Shown piece by piece: positions 25,603 through 38,900 of a DNA stretch of 64,000 bases (position 1 is the stretch's first letter; the number at the start of each line of letters is the position of its first letter). Position numbers and translations under genes: made by a program. The stretch spans positions 209,662-273,661 of the forward strand of contig JBAMDO010000061.1 of the NCBI GenBank assembly GCA_037074765.1, given 5' to 3'. The DNA comes from Mansonella perstans. Its lineage: Eukaryota > Nematoda > Chromadorea > Rhabditida > Onchocercidae. Under the pieces are notes generated by a model. It did no database searches. It had not been told where the DNA came from and was given only the letters and a program-made list of their open reading frames with translations.

Positions 25603-25964
25603 AAGCTCAGTTGATTTTAAGCGAACGCTTAATTTTCAACAATCTTAAGGAATACAGTGATAAGTTAGCAGACTTTTTCGCTAGAAGAATAATGATTTGA
25701 AAAAAGATAATACCGAGATCTCCTTGGAGTAATGAGTATACAAAAATTGATGGATCAAAAAAAAAGCAATGAAACAAGTTATTGGGAGAAAATTATTATG
25801 GAAGAGAGAATTAATTACCAATGATAGCTGAGATAAAAAGCATTATTTATACGCGATCACTATGAACATATGTTAATTTCGACGACTACATAATTGTACA
25901 TACCATAAATTACATATTACCTAACGCTTTACTGACGATCTTAGCTATCAGTGACGATAAAACA

Positions 25965-26318
25965 CCGGACGAATTTATTCTACAGGAGGCAAATCTCAGA
26001 GAAAAATTTATGAAATATTGGTTAAATATCCTTAAGACTTTCGATGTTTTTTGGGAATTGTGGAGAAAGAAGTGATTTGATCAAGTTTAAGAGAACGAGG
26101 GAAAGTATTTGTCCAAAATGTGTGTACAGAGAAACATCACGTGAGAGCGAAACTATTTTGGCCGATGAATCAAGGATTCTTCGAGGTATGCGGAAGCTAG
26201 CAAAAATAAAGGAAATCAAAAAATACAAGGATAAAAGGATCAAAAGCACCGTATCGGAATTATCTATGGAAAATTTATTATCAGGCCAGTGAAGTTATTG
26301 TATTTTTTAGAAATAAGA
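25965..26318 (+). pseudogene. BEL/Pao C-terminal (DUF5641-like) region, broken
   Basis: A frame with LREKFMKYWLNILKTFDVFW (W..FW pattern typical of the integrase end) is followed in another frame by ILADESRILRGMRKLAKIKE and VSELSMENLL, the pattern of the C-terminal DUF5641 domain of BEL/Pao polyproteins. Confidence 0.65.
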
Positions 26319-26465
26319 TAACAAAGAAAACTTGAAGAACGAATCAATAGTAGCTGAGAAACTGTGACAGATGAATTGTATCTTGGCGAACTAGTAAAAT
26401 GAAAAGTCCAATGAATTGCAAAAAGAAATTTAATGTCTATAGGAATTAATTTATTCCAGTCAGTA

Positions 26466-27057
26466 TGTTAGAAAAAAACTGAAGCAAATTTCCCAATATT
26501 TTAATTGAATGAATCATAAAGTTTTTCTGATTTATTGATTATTGTGTATTGTGTACCATATGTAGTCAAGAATAATGTTTAAATTTTTCCTCACAGCTTT
26601 AAATCATCATGTCTATCATTAAATGGACAATGCCGCCATTGTTGCAAATCTTCTTTATCATCTCCATTGAATTTTAATCACGATAGACAGTAACGATTAA
26701 CAACTACTATTATCTTCCTAGTTTACTAGTATACAGTAATTTTCCTTTATGTATTCAACAAATATACAGTCTTTATTTAAATAACCAGAACCGTTCAAGG
26801 TTCAAAGTTAATCGTTCAAGGCTATATTGTAGATTTTCTATGTAATTTTAATGATTCAAATTCCTTGTTTTTGTCTATACATATCGATATTACTGTAAAA
26901 TGGATGGAATCAACCACAGAGCCAGTTCTATTTTCAAATACAGCAGTATCCCGATGCTTTACCACCTCTCTACATATCCAGGAATCAATAACCATCCCAG
27001 TAGGCAGATTCAATTTTTAATTTTGTCGAAAATTTATTTCTACGATAGAAGTAGACA
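26466..27057 (+). repeat. 3' LTR of the BEL/Pao element
   Basis: Starts TGTTAGAAAAAAACTG and ends near GTAGACA. It is clearly homologous to 21499-22153 but has many substitutions and small indels. Confidence 0.8.
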
Positions 27058-27705
27058 ATTCATTAAAATATTAAAAATGAATAGAATGATTTAAAATGGA
27101 AATTTTACCTTAAAAACATCCCAGATTACGAAGTTTCATTTTTTTGCCAAAATTCTGCATCTATTTTTGGGTCAAAGGTACATTCACTATTGATCGAACA
27201 CTTTATTGTACGTCAGACTAGATAGTCTCTTAGATAAATGGTACTTTTTTTTTTACCACTTCTTCCTCCACTCTTTCTCTTTCATTTACTCTCTCTAGTT
27301 TGGTTGACCTTTCCTCTCAATCACCTCCCACTTAGGAAGACTATAAATGTCGACCTTGCCGCCTTTCTAAACAGTGTTTTTGGTAGTACCATTAGTTGTG
27401 ACAATGTTGCTGAAGTAGGAAGCCGTTATTTTTGCAACTAAGATCTGTGCAATAATAATCGGCTATTTTACTTTGGTGCTAGATTTAGCCTACTTTATAA
27501 AGTACCATTGTACAGCACATCGTACCATACGAAAACACTGACATTAAATTGCTCAAATTTTTTATTTGCTCAAAAAAAGTGCCTTATTGGAAATATTATT
27601 TCCGATAAGAAATATTATTTCCAGTAATTATTTTCAGCCCAACGGCTCTCCCTGACGAGAGCCACAAATACAATGAATCATGCTTTTCCCTTTTGAAATC
27701 TACTA

Positions 27706-27877
27706 ATTTGTGTTTGTGATAAAATATCATTTGAATTTGTGTTTGTGATAAAATATCATTTGAATTTGTATTTGTGATAAAGTATCATTTGAATTTGTGT
27801 TTGTGATAAAATATCATTTGAATTTGTGTTTGTGATAAAGTGTTATTTGAATTTGTGTTTGTGATAAAGTATCGTTT
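27706..27877 (+). repeat. 29-bp tandem repeat, 6 units
   Basis: GTGATAAA starts at 27716, 27745, 27774, 27803, 27832 and 27861, exactly 29 bases apart; the unit reads TTTGTGTTTGTGATAAAATA followed by TCATTTGAA with few variants. Confidence 0.95.
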
Positions 27878-30639
27878 AAAAATGAGCCAAGAAAAAGAAA
27901 CTTATCGATGGTCGATTTGCATCATCATTGATTTTTATTAACATTAATATTTCATATACATTTTCGCATCAAATGGTATATCTCAGATGTTTTATAAATT
28001 GTAATGAATAAAGAATTTAATATTTGTTCTTATTGCAAAAAAAAAAATTAGTTATGTTTTGAAAAAGAATCTGAAGTTAAAGTAAATAAAAAGAGTGTAT
28101 AAATTTATCAAATGTTACTTAATATATAAAATGCTAGCTCGTTTCTTGCTCAACTATTTGTTATATAGGAATATAAAAAATAATGGACAATTGAAATAAC
28201 TGGTCAGTGGTATTAAAAAGACTAAAGATGATATCATGTTCAAAATAATAAGAATTATTGCTTTAAAAGAAACTTGTTCATCGGCTACTCTTTGGACTTA
28301 TCGACTTTTTTCGCTGACCAATGACCAAGTTGCGGTCAATTCATAACAAAATGTACTTTGATCTGGAGACAATTATCCCTGGTTATCTAGGATTATCAAT
28401 AGAAAATATGGTTTCTGTTCATTCCATCAGCAGATAACGTAAGATTATGGCAGATGACGCGAAATCATGGGAGAGCAACGGGTTATTTCGTATTTTAAAC
28501 TACTTTGGTAAACATTTTCGATCATTTGGGATTTTCCAGGAAAACATTCCCGATCATTTGAGATTTGCTGACATAGCAAATATGGTCTGGTGTAGCAAAT
28601 AAAATATTTAATGAGAGGAGCAAAATAGCTGGGAAATATATCGTTGTATAGTGGGATTGTGCAACGAGAGAAAAAGTACCAAAAAGATGCCAAAACAGGA
28701 TAGGGACGGTATAATTACAAAAATGACTTAGTGGAATGCTATGGGATTGTATCATATGGGGAAATTGATGAATGAAGCGCCGATAGCGTAAAAGTTTAAT
28801 CAAAAACTCGAATTCGAAGCATTTCTATGAAAACTTCTCTGTCAATCAATCCCAATCAATGGTATAATTTAGCAGGAAAAAGAGCGCTTTCTTCTAGAAT
28901 AATAGTTGGAATTAATTACTAAAATACTTCTCAATATTTTGACGTAATTCTCGTAACGAGCCAATATATGCACCACATTTTATTAATTTTTTGTATGAAT
29001 TGAGCAAATTATATCAGTTTTTATGATTGAATAATTTCAATTTTTATTTTAATTTCTTTATTCCATTTTTCTAAAATTTAAATAAAATGAATTATTAAAA
29101 TAGAAATGAAAAAAAAAAAAAAATAGAAAAAACGAGACATAATTTGTTTGTTCGCATGCGTTCTCAATATAAAGCTTTTAAAAATTGATTTCAAAAAAAA
29201 AAAAAAAAAAAAAAAAAAACGTAATGCTGATCATTAAATAATCGAAAAACTTACTAATATCTATCATTAAGCATTTTGGGAATTTTAATTAGTTAATTTG
29301 ATTTCTTTAAAAAAATAAAAATTTCTTTAACATTTCAATATTCCTGTGCAAAAATGTTTCAGATTTTATTCATATTCGTATTTCCTTACTTACTTCGGAG
29401 CTAAATCAATAACTGAAGTTAGGTTTATTTTCGATTTTTTTTCCACTTATACCCACAGGATATATTTCATATGTGATCGATGGCATTTTAAGGCTTTATA
29501 TATTATGATTTGGGAGTTTATAGGAAAAACATGAGCCATAAGCATCTAGTCCTTTTAGACTCATATGGCTTCTTCAAGACTCATCGTGTCAACGATTCAA
29601 ATCTCATCGTTTATGACACATTTTTCGCAATATTTGGATTGCTTTAAAAATCGGCTAATTCTTTTCCATTTCTGCTGATTTAAATACTAATAAAATCAAT
29701 TTTAAAATTCCTTTCTGCTAGCTTAAGCAAATGCCATATTATGGATTCAATTTTAACAGAAAATTTGCCAGATTTCTATTATATTTTGTTGACGCATTTG
29801 ATTTTGCATCATCTTTGTGATGTATTTTCCGAATTATAACGAGAAATTCAAACGTACAAAACTAAATAAACAGTGATGATGAAGAAGTTATTCGCATTCC
29901 TGTTCATGCATGTATTTCGTTCTGCTAGATATATCGTATTTCAGTATCGAAATATTCGTAATGGTATATCACATACAAATACATAATCGATTACAAAGTA
30001 TTAATTGATAAGTCATTAATTAACATGAATTGATAATAAATGTTCTGACATTTCTTTTCAAATATTACGCTGATTAACATCCGAATATTTGAAATTTGCC
30101 GCCTTTAAATTTAAAATTTCGATGAAATAAATTGTTAGAAATTTTGAATTACAGATTTAAAAAATGATAACAAGGAGCATTTTTGAATGATATTATGATT
30201 TTTTGATACTATAAATTTCAAATTTATTTTATTTTTTTTTTTTTTTGTTTTGAGATTCCTCGGAATCTTTCATCAGCTTCAATTATGATTTCAGTGGCGA
30301 ATAATGAGAGAGGAAATGCCTTTTTCCCTAATCTTTCTTAGCATCACTGTGTAAAGTTATTAGAAAGCATTCGGGAGAGACTCTCTGTGATCTAAAAAAG
30401 GGACCATCACATCGAGTGACAATTATCCGAGAGATACTGTCTCCTCAATACCGTTATATACTTTCCCCTTCTCTTGCTTCACTTGAAAACATATCAATGG
30501 GTGACAGTGCCTGTAACGGATGTATATTTCCAAGGAATAACAATTGCTTTGGCTTTGCTTCTCTATTGCTAACTGTTTTCCCGGAATATTTTATGGGTAT
30601 TATCCCTGCCGGTGGAGAAGAGAGATAGAGAGGAAGAAA

Positions 30640-31150
30640 GAAAGAAAGAAAAGTGGAAGACCTGAAGTTAGGGAGGAAAGTTTGGGAAGAGATGAAAAGA
30701 AAGAAAGAATGGAATTCTCGATAGCAACTCCACCCTCCCGTTACACATCGATTTTCACACCGGTCGACGCATCGAGGAGAACTGTCATTCCGGGCACATC
30801 CCTCCCCTCCTCGTCAACAGCAGCAAAAGGAGCAACACAGCTTTGCCGACAAGAATGGTCGATATCGAGGTGGGGGGTAGGAGAGGTAGCCAGGCAGTGG
30901 TATGTGTGTCCGAGGGGAGTGCCCATCTCGCCATCCCAATCCAAACCCGAGCATCGACCGATCCCCCGCCCTCTCCCGATGCCCCCTCCCTTTACATCGC
31001 CTAGCAGCAGTTCTCGTACCGCACCACCACTACATCTCCTCCTTCACTCATACCCCCTACCACTACATCACCTCATCACCTGCACTACCACACTCACCAC
31101 CGCTCTTCTTTCTGCTTTTGCAAATAATTTGCAAGTCGTAATACCAGGGT
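30640..31150. promoter_or_regulatory. GC-rich island upstream of the MADF gene
   Basis: About 500 bases of clearly higher GC with several CpG-containing words (CGGTCGACGCATCGAGG, GAGCATCGACCGATCC), in otherwise AT-rich DNA, 0.6-1.1 kb before the MADF start codon. Probably a promoter or 5' UTR exon; if spliced at 31148 to 31734 the 30544-31152 frame would not continue in the MADF frame. Confidence 0.35.
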
Positions 31151-31733
31151 GAGGTGAAGTAACTTCATCTCGAATTTTTTCCCGCACTTTTTGGCATCAG
31201 GGATTGTACACAGTTCCTCTGTTATTTCCAATATCTTCAAACTACTAAACGGCGTGCGTCATTTACATCACGTGTTAGGTTAGTTTGTTATCTTGTGTTG
31301 TATACTCATTCTTCAGAATATACTAACAGGCCAGTTTATGAGTTCACGGGATCTGGTGCTGATCTGATTAACAATCAGAATCACTGGCTAATGTGATCGA
31401 ATATCGGTTTGGACTATTGAGCAGATAAACAGGAGATCCGGAAGAGGGTATATCAGTTATACTTATCAGTTATCAGTCATACCTTCTATGCTAGTTCATA
31501 AATCTTAAATGCATATCGTTTTATCGGATTAGTCATATTATCGGATATTATCATGGAGGCTAAAAACTTCTAGTTAACTTCATTTAATCCATTTTTAAAT
31601 GAAATTTATTTCAGTTATATTTTTGAAAGAAGGGGAATATGATAAGGGAGGCATCTTTTAATTTTTATCAGCATTCACTGATTAATGAAAAGAACAGCCG
31701 TTTCATAATTATGATGAAAATTTGAATTTGCAG

Positions 31734-33826
31734 ATGGTATCTGATTCGTACTACCGAAGTTTAATCGAAGCTGTACGCCAATTACCGGTACTTTATGACC
31801 GAGCACATCCAGATTTTCGAAATGTACGAAAGCGTAATGAAGCATGGAAACTTGTTAGTGAGACATTGTTTAAGCGTGGATTCTCACCAAATGAAGGTAC
31901 GAGAATTTCTTTCATTCTGTAGGCATCTATGTGCAAAAATTTGTTAAGATAAATGGAGAAGTCGTCACGTCTGCTTTCATCAAATATCTAGATATGTGCA
32001 TAGAAATATCCTGCTGTTCTGGCTTTTAATTATATGGATTACTTTTGAATATTAGTACTTATATAAGCTAAATGTTTACATACACACTTAGTTCAGTTAT
32101 TTGCTACGCTTCTTTCACATTCCCTTATATTCTCCGAACTTGTTCTCACTTCATTTTGTTTTTTTATACCGTTATCGAATTATTTATCTATCGGTTTTTG
32201 ATATTAAATAACCAATTTAGAGGCAATAATAATGATTGGGTTATATGAAATGTTCGAATTTTTGAAGAAACTGCATTTCAGTGTCTGTAACAAAATCAAG
32301 AGATCGATGGAAAAGCTTGGTGCAGCGGTATCGAACCTCAGGACAGTTTGGGCCAGCATTTATGTTTACTGCAGAAATGCAATTTTTGGATGAATTCCTC
32401 AGTGCGGTACCTCCACAACCGTAAGTTTTTTTGTTACACGGAAATCTAGAATCTTGTGATAGGAGTGAATGCGATAAAAATTCTGGAACGTTAAATGAGC
32501 GATACATTAAGGACAAATGTAGCAGATGGCGAATCATATCATTATTATAACTCCGCTTTTACTATAATGGCGTAGATCTAGACGGGGACGTGGAAAACAG
32601 ATTTTGGAGAAATATGGACACGATTTGGTGCTGTTTTTTGCATAGGGTATTGGGAGAGAGGAAAAAAGCGATTTGCGTGACTGATAGTATTTGACACTGC
32701 TATGATGTATTCAGCAAAACATTTCGCTTAAAATCTAACCAACATTTTTTAGTTTTTCGGGATTTTTCATTGAATGTAATTTATCATGGAATTTATCAAA
32801 TGCAGATTTGGTTAATTTTTGCGAATTAATTTGACTTCATATCATTTTGTTATGCATGTTTGATTAATGCAATATATATGCATTAAAAATTTTTCAACTT
32901 TTTAAAAAATAAAATGTTCATTTATACTGGTTGTAAATAAGGAAGAAAATATTAATGGAACTTGATATAAAACTGCATATGTTGGATTCAAAGATAGCTA
33001 CATTTTAGAATTGTTTATTATTCATCAGTTTTTTTCAGTTTTTTTCCCACATATTGTGGGAAAAAAAATTGATGGTTAATTTTGTTTTAAAAATACCCCT
33101 AAATTGAAACATTTTGAAATGCTTTTTTTTTAGGGCAGAAACAACAGCAAATTCGATTCTGGGAAATATGAAGAAAGAGGATAGCGAATGGGAATTTCCA
33201 GCTCTATTTGGCAATGCTAATCAGGCTGACAATAACATGTCCTTATTTGCAAATATGGATTCCCCTGGAGGTTCCTCATCACCTTACGCTCAACAGCAAA
33301 GTGAGATTGCTGCAGTTGATGGTACTAATACTGATGATGGATTGATAAATGGAAATTGCAATTTCTCTAATGGAAATGGTATCTCATCTGCACATTGTGT
33401 TCCCATATCGATTTCATCATTATCTGTGAAAGGTATTCTATTTTTGAAAATTTTATTTTTGCTAATTGTTTCATATATTTATGCTGTTTATGTGGTCATT
33501 TATGGATTGCTTTTTATAATAATTCGTTGATCACAGATCTCATGGCACGAAAGCGACCACGTCAAAATGTTCCGGATGGTCCGACGGCACTAGAGAAAAG
33601 AATTGCAAGCAGTTTGGAAACAATTCAAGAATTCATCAGTAATGCATTTCAAAAGCAAAAAGAGCAGGAAGCAGAGAAAGAAAAAAGTCCAAATGCTGCT
33701 TTGTTTCAATGTATTGATCATCTCACCGCTGATATGTCACCAAAGGAACATCAGGAAGCATTGCGTGAAATTAAGCGATCTTGTGTGAGTATTTGTGCCA
33801 GGATTATGTCCGAATCACAGCCATAG
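31734..33826 (+). CDS. MADF-domain transcription factor
   Basis: Four exons, 31734-31896, 32282-32420, 33134-33432 and 33537-33826, join without stops to 296 residues. Residues about 4-95 form a MADF (Myb/SANT-like in Adf-1) domain: LIEAVRQLPVLYDRAHPDFR, then NEAWKLVSETLF, and SRDRWKSLVQRYR with the W-x-x-L-x-x-x-YR pattern. The middle is Asn/Ser/Gly-rich and low in order. The C-terminal part has a basic patch (ARKRPRQN, a candidate nuclear signal) and a BESS-like helix (ALFQCIDHLTADMSPKEHQE). MADF proteins bind DNA as transcriptional regulators; nematodes have many and I cannot say which this is. The ATG follows directly on a TTTGCAG acceptor (31733), so the message may be trans-spliced or may have an upstream non-coding exon. 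Confidence 0.85.
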
Positions 33827-35984
33827 CTGTTATAGTTGTCTTAAGATGATGTTTTATGTTTATAGCTGAATTGTCATTAAGCTGATGAACGAAGTTTGTT
33901 GCCTTATAGTATAAAGCTTTAGCTCGATGACAAACCAGACCTTTTCGGGTTCTGTCATACTTTCAAGGAATTTTTATTATCATTCCATTTTTAGAAATAA
34001 GAAAATGAAGAAATTGGAAAAATTAGATCAGCTCGGTAACGGCAATAAGTATCTTTTTTTCTTTTCTTGAATGAATATCGATGGATATTTAGAACATTAA
34101 ATATTCAAGTTATTCATTCCATTATTACATGTTATACTGTAATATTATCATTATATTGTGAATAGCAATACTTTTTGTCATATTTTTTCCTCTCTTCCAT
34201 TGTTTAATGTATTTTTTTTTTGATCTCGTTTGATGACAGTGATTTGCATTTTTTATTTCCTTTTTTTTTTTAAGACATGAGGAGTATACGAATGATTTAG
34301 CCTGGGATTTGACAATACTTTTTTTGTCGGATAACTAACATGTTTCCAGCATACTCTTCATTAATGCTAAACTTTCTTAAGAAACATGGCAACAGCTTAT
34401 CTATCCAATCTTATCCGCGAACGTTTATTCTGTAATATGTCAAATTCAGAAAAAAACGAATTGTACTAATTCAGAATTACTATGCTTTAAAGTTTAACTG
34501 ATTTCATTATGATAATAGTGACCTCACATATATAATGTCTTCATCAAATGCATCATTATTCCATCTTCTTATAGCACGTTTTTTTTTTTTTTTTTTTTTT
34601 TCTATGTTATACTAGAAATACATGAAGTGCAGCTGTGTATGGAAATTAACATGAATACTACCACTTATTTAGTTCGTTGAAATTGCATATATCATAGTAT
34701 TATTTCGAAATAATGATTTCGGGGTTTCTAGTATCTCCCTAAATGGGGCGATAAATTATTCTAGCAGTTGCAAACCTCAGCTTTTTTTTGGCCGTAGTCA
34801 CTATACTTAGTTAAGAAAAACTAGTGCTGTCTTTGCTGGTTGCACTTCTAATCCAAATCATTTGAATAAAGGATATATCTATGTGTATGAAACGGGGAAC
34901 TTTGCCGTTAGTTGTAAAATATTCACGACAGATATTAATAGCTGTTATCAAGTGTACCCTAGAAATTCCTGCAATAAGGCAGGAACTATTGAGATTACAG
35001 CTAAGAAATATATGTTAAAAGTACTAATATACTAGAAAATCCTGAAATTTCATTACAAGTAGGAGCACATTCACAAACCATAAGTACATTTTCAATCATT
35101 AAGATTAAATTCGAATAAAGGATTCAAGAATTCTAATCATAACACTTGAGAAAGAAACCTCAGATTTAAGAAAGACCTTGAGATACTGGTTTCGAGACTC
35201 GATATATCCCACGCGAATTCCCAGATAATTTCTGATTGCTTGGGAAACAATTCTTAAAAATTCTACTAATTTCACATGAATTCTTCGAAATTGCTTGGAC
35301 AAAACAAAGCAGCATGTTCTAATAAAGGATATAATCATTATCCGTTTCCACAAAACATTATTAACCTATCCACTTCTCTACACTTCTTATTTTACGAATT
35401 ACTCCTTCTGTACGTGTAAAAAATATCATACCTGAATACACTTGAATTGCGTCCAGAAAGAGATTGAGTTCATGCATATAAAAAGCCTGCACTATTATCA
35501 GCTATTAATTGACCTGCATGGAGTGAGAACAAAAACAGAAATAAATATCAATACAAATATTTCTTCAAGAGATCAACACATGAAAAAAGACAATAAATGC
35601 AATAAGGTTGCAAAGAAGGCCATGAACTGAATGAATAGTAATTACTAAATGAAATTATCAGCAATAACTGATTATCGTCATATCAAACAACCATTCAATT
35701 AATGACGATTAATTGATTGAAAGACAAGTTGCATGGAACTATGAAATCCAATTAAAATTATGATGCAACAGGAATCTCATCTTAGTACATCCCTCTCTTG
35801 TTTTTCTCATTTCCTTTGAATAGCAGGTCCTTTATGAAATAAAAATGACAGGAGTTTTTGTAGCAGTGTGATGGAATTGATGAACAAAAACTTGATCGCA
35901 AAATTTGAAATACTTTTGAAATACTAGCGTTTTAAGTTATGTAGAAACGAAAAATTATTTTTTAACTAAAGGGATTTCAAAAAA
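33827..35984. other. Intergenic region between the convergent MADF and RasGAP genes
   Basis: Holds the 3' UTR of the MADF gene and the region after the RasGAP stop. AT-rich, with a T run at about 34579-34600. No further exon seen. Confidence 0.6.
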
Positions 35985-38900
35985 TTAACGACAGAGATAC
36001 TTTTCAGCATGTTTTTTCAATAAACTAATAACTGTATAAGCTTCCGGAAGAGGGCAGCTATTAGAATCTTGTTGTTCCAGCACCCGCTCTACTTGAAATG
36101 CGAGCAGAGCTAACTGATCAATTTTACTGTAGCCGCAAAATGGATTTTCTAATGTTCCCACTTTCTGAAAATAATAATGGCTAAACACAACGAATAGTGT
36201 AAAGTTAAGATAAATTTATTTGAAGTTACGATTGGGTTTATTAACTTCAGGTTTCTGTTTATACCTATGATAGAAAAAATCTGACCGAAGGTGATGATGC
36301 AACAGCATCAAGCAGATCCGCCATCAAGCGAACACTACGGGTACTTTTTTCCTGTAATAGTTCAGATTCTTAAAACACCGTAAACGAGATGCAAACTTTC
36401 AAATAAAGGAGAAAAAATTGTGATCAAAGCAAGCGAAATAATTTATTACCGGACAGTAATCAGGTGAAGAAGCCTGATTAGCTAATGACTGGATTGTTTT
36501 TGGCAGTTGGCGAAACGATCCAGCTAAAATTTTTTAAAAACTATCATAAAAATTTGATTGAGTTGATTAGTTTTACTTTCAAATCAAGTGACAACCACTT
36601 ACTTGAACCACTGCAGCTGAGTGTCAAAATTGGGTTTACGAAGCGCAGAATAAAGAACACACTGAAAATAAAATCGATGGATACTGGCTTTCAGATAAAA
36701 TTATGAGGTAAAATCAATAAACTATGACATAGTTCTAAACAACATTTTGGAAATTAAGACCCATGAAAGAAAACTTCCCAATTAAAGGCTTCTTTCTGAC
36801 CCATTGCTCAATAAAATGAAATGATAAAAACAGCTTCTTCAGTGACATTAATTTCGACTGTTAAGTTTTTGTAAAGTTTGTGGAAACTCCAAACAAAATG
36901 TTTCTCCAGTTCAATTGCTAAAAAAATTTCACCTCGCTACACGACGCGCAATATATTTAGAATCCCTGAAATAAGCTTTCGTTGTTTTTATGATCTGTGA
37001 TAAAATGGCGCGGAAAAGAAAAGGCAGATGCTCGAATAAACTCTTCAAGGCATTCATGATATCGAATTCTTGCTTTGGCGGTCCTCCAGTTAACAAATCT
37101 GCTAACTCCTCTATAACCAGATCCTTACCAGTCATACGCAGGACTGTTGAAATACAACATGTACAAAATGAATCACACCGAAAAAGTGTTATTTCTGAAA
37201 GAAAAATAGTGTGGTAAAAAAATAATTACAAGAAATTGAAAAGTACTCTAATTATGCCACGATCAATTTTTCAATTTTTCACAAATCCTTATAATTAGAA
37301 ATGTCGCTAATTTTCATTTAAATGCTCAAATGTAATGTTTTTTTTTTCGTATTAAGAATTTCGCCTTCTCACCTAGTATCTAAGACTTATTAAAAAAATA
37401 TTGCTAGACTTTTATAAGTTTTAATCTCATTTTGTGTGCCAACTAGGATGCACAGTAATTTTCCAGCTTGAGGCGGAATATCAGTACTTTCAAGTAAATA
37501 TGTAAATTCAAAAACTACAAACCAGTTTCACGCTTAATTTGCTCCCTGATGATAACTTCAACAAATGACATCAATAAGTCGTAATTTGGCAATAGAACAC
37601 AGAGTAACAAACGAGTAAAATATTTTCGGTTAAAGATGTCCAACACAGAGCCGATCCAAGTGGATAAAATAAATGATCGCGTCGTAAGCAGCACAAAAAA
37701 CGATGCATACTGTTCTTCGGGTAGTAAAACGATACGATGACGTACCGCACGAAACACAAATCCTTCAAAATTATCTTCAACGCAAAGCTCTTTGCCATCG
37801 TCTGCTAGTACATAGAGTGGTGATAGATCTGAAATTAATTTAACTGATCACTGTATCTCCTTTTAAAAAAGAAAAAAAAATACAAGTTAGAGGTCAGAAA
37901 AATAAATCTAATATTTACCAATTCTAATAGCATAATCTAATATCCTACTGCAAGAGTGCTATATGTGAAACACCACTGGTTAGGTTATAACTTAGAAAGA
38001 CAGCAAAGAGAAAGCAAAATGAAGCACAATATATTAACAGTTAATGACAAATAAGACTTAGTGCGTAAAATATGCCTTTCTGTAAATGATCTCTGAATAC
38101 AACACAACGCGTTTTCGTCGATGGAGGATTGTGAGAACAAAGTACAAATTTCAATGAACATGGCCCAGCAGGAATATATCTGAAGCAGAAATGCAGAAAA
38201 AATTTGTGGATAGACAGAAGAATTAGCATAAAATTAATTCTCCCACTAATCATATCATTTGAATTGATTTTATCGATATTTATTAAGCCGTATTGATGTT
38301 CTGATATTCTTTATTGTCAGAAAGAACTTACTGCAGTAGAAAACACCTGTTGAATATAATGGTATTTTTTACAGGTAGTACTTGTTCAGTTTTGGTTAAA
38401 AAAATTCCATTGATCGCTATTATAGTACTATATGACGTATCAGGTTTGAAAGAGCTACCCCTGAAATCAAAATTTAGTCACATATCTAATTCGCTATAAG
38501 TTAGCAAAAACTGATGCGTTTTTTACAATGAAAAACTTCTTATCAGATAAAAAAGAAAACTAAAACATGTGGTTTTATATCAATATCAACACTTGGGTAG
38601 TGTCGGAGAATAACAGGGATATGTATTAGTTAGTCATCAAATCAACAACAGGTTACTGAAACACAGCAAGACGAGAACCGGATTCTTATGCCTCTAAGCT
38701 TCTTTCCGAAAACTAAGTCATGAATGCGAAAACTAAGTCATACGCACAGAATTATGCTACCGCTGGATAAATGTATTAAATGAAAAATCATGAGCCCTCA
38801 ATATCTAGATATTTTTCATGCAGTAATTTCAAAAATACATTCAATACATTTCAAATTAAAATCTAAAATATTAAAAACCTACTTAAAACTCGTTAAAGTT

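Larger units (their letters stand above)
21499..27057 (+). mobile_element. Degenerate BEL/Pao LTR retrotransposon
   Basis: About 5.6 kb bounded by two diverged direct LTRs (21499-22153 and 26466-27057), both starting TGTT. The interior keeps recognisable but frame-broken traces in the normal BEL/Pao order: RNase H region (about 24330-24635), spacer region, integrase zinc-binding region (about 25100-25280) and C-terminal DUF5641-like region (about 25970-26290). The part between the 5' LTR and RNase H is only 2.2 kb, too short for gag, protease and reverse transcriptase, so an internal deletion is likely. No matching target-site duplication was found (AATAGT before, ATTCAT after). Numerous stops and LTR differences mean it is old and inactive. 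Confidence 0.85.
27058..31733. other. Intergenic region between the retroelement and the MADF gene
   Basis: No recognised exon. It holds a 29-bp tandem repeat (27706-27877), a small inverted repeat (GGCTCTC/GAGAGCC near 27642-27661), homopolymers and a GC-rich island at about 30640-31150. The island contains open frames on both strands but no family I recognise, and ends in a possible donor (CCAGG|GTGAGG at 31148), so it could be a non-coding first exon or promoter of the MADF gene. Confidence 0.55.

Noticed and set aside
27642..27661. GGCTCTC/GAGAGCC hairpin as a terminator
   Set aside because: Seven-base stem in eukaryotic intergenic DNA with no gene ending there; bacterial-type terminators are not expected.
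30544..31152. 202-codon ORF in the GC-rich island as a protein
   Set aside because: No recognisable domain, both strands are open because of GC content, and it does not splice in frame into the MADF exon at 31734.
36265..36351. In-frame TAG at the apparent end of RasGAP exon 17 as a nonsense mutation
   Set aside because: An upstream donor (CCTTCG|GTCAGA, exon end 36286) removes the stop and keeps phase 0 with the last exon.
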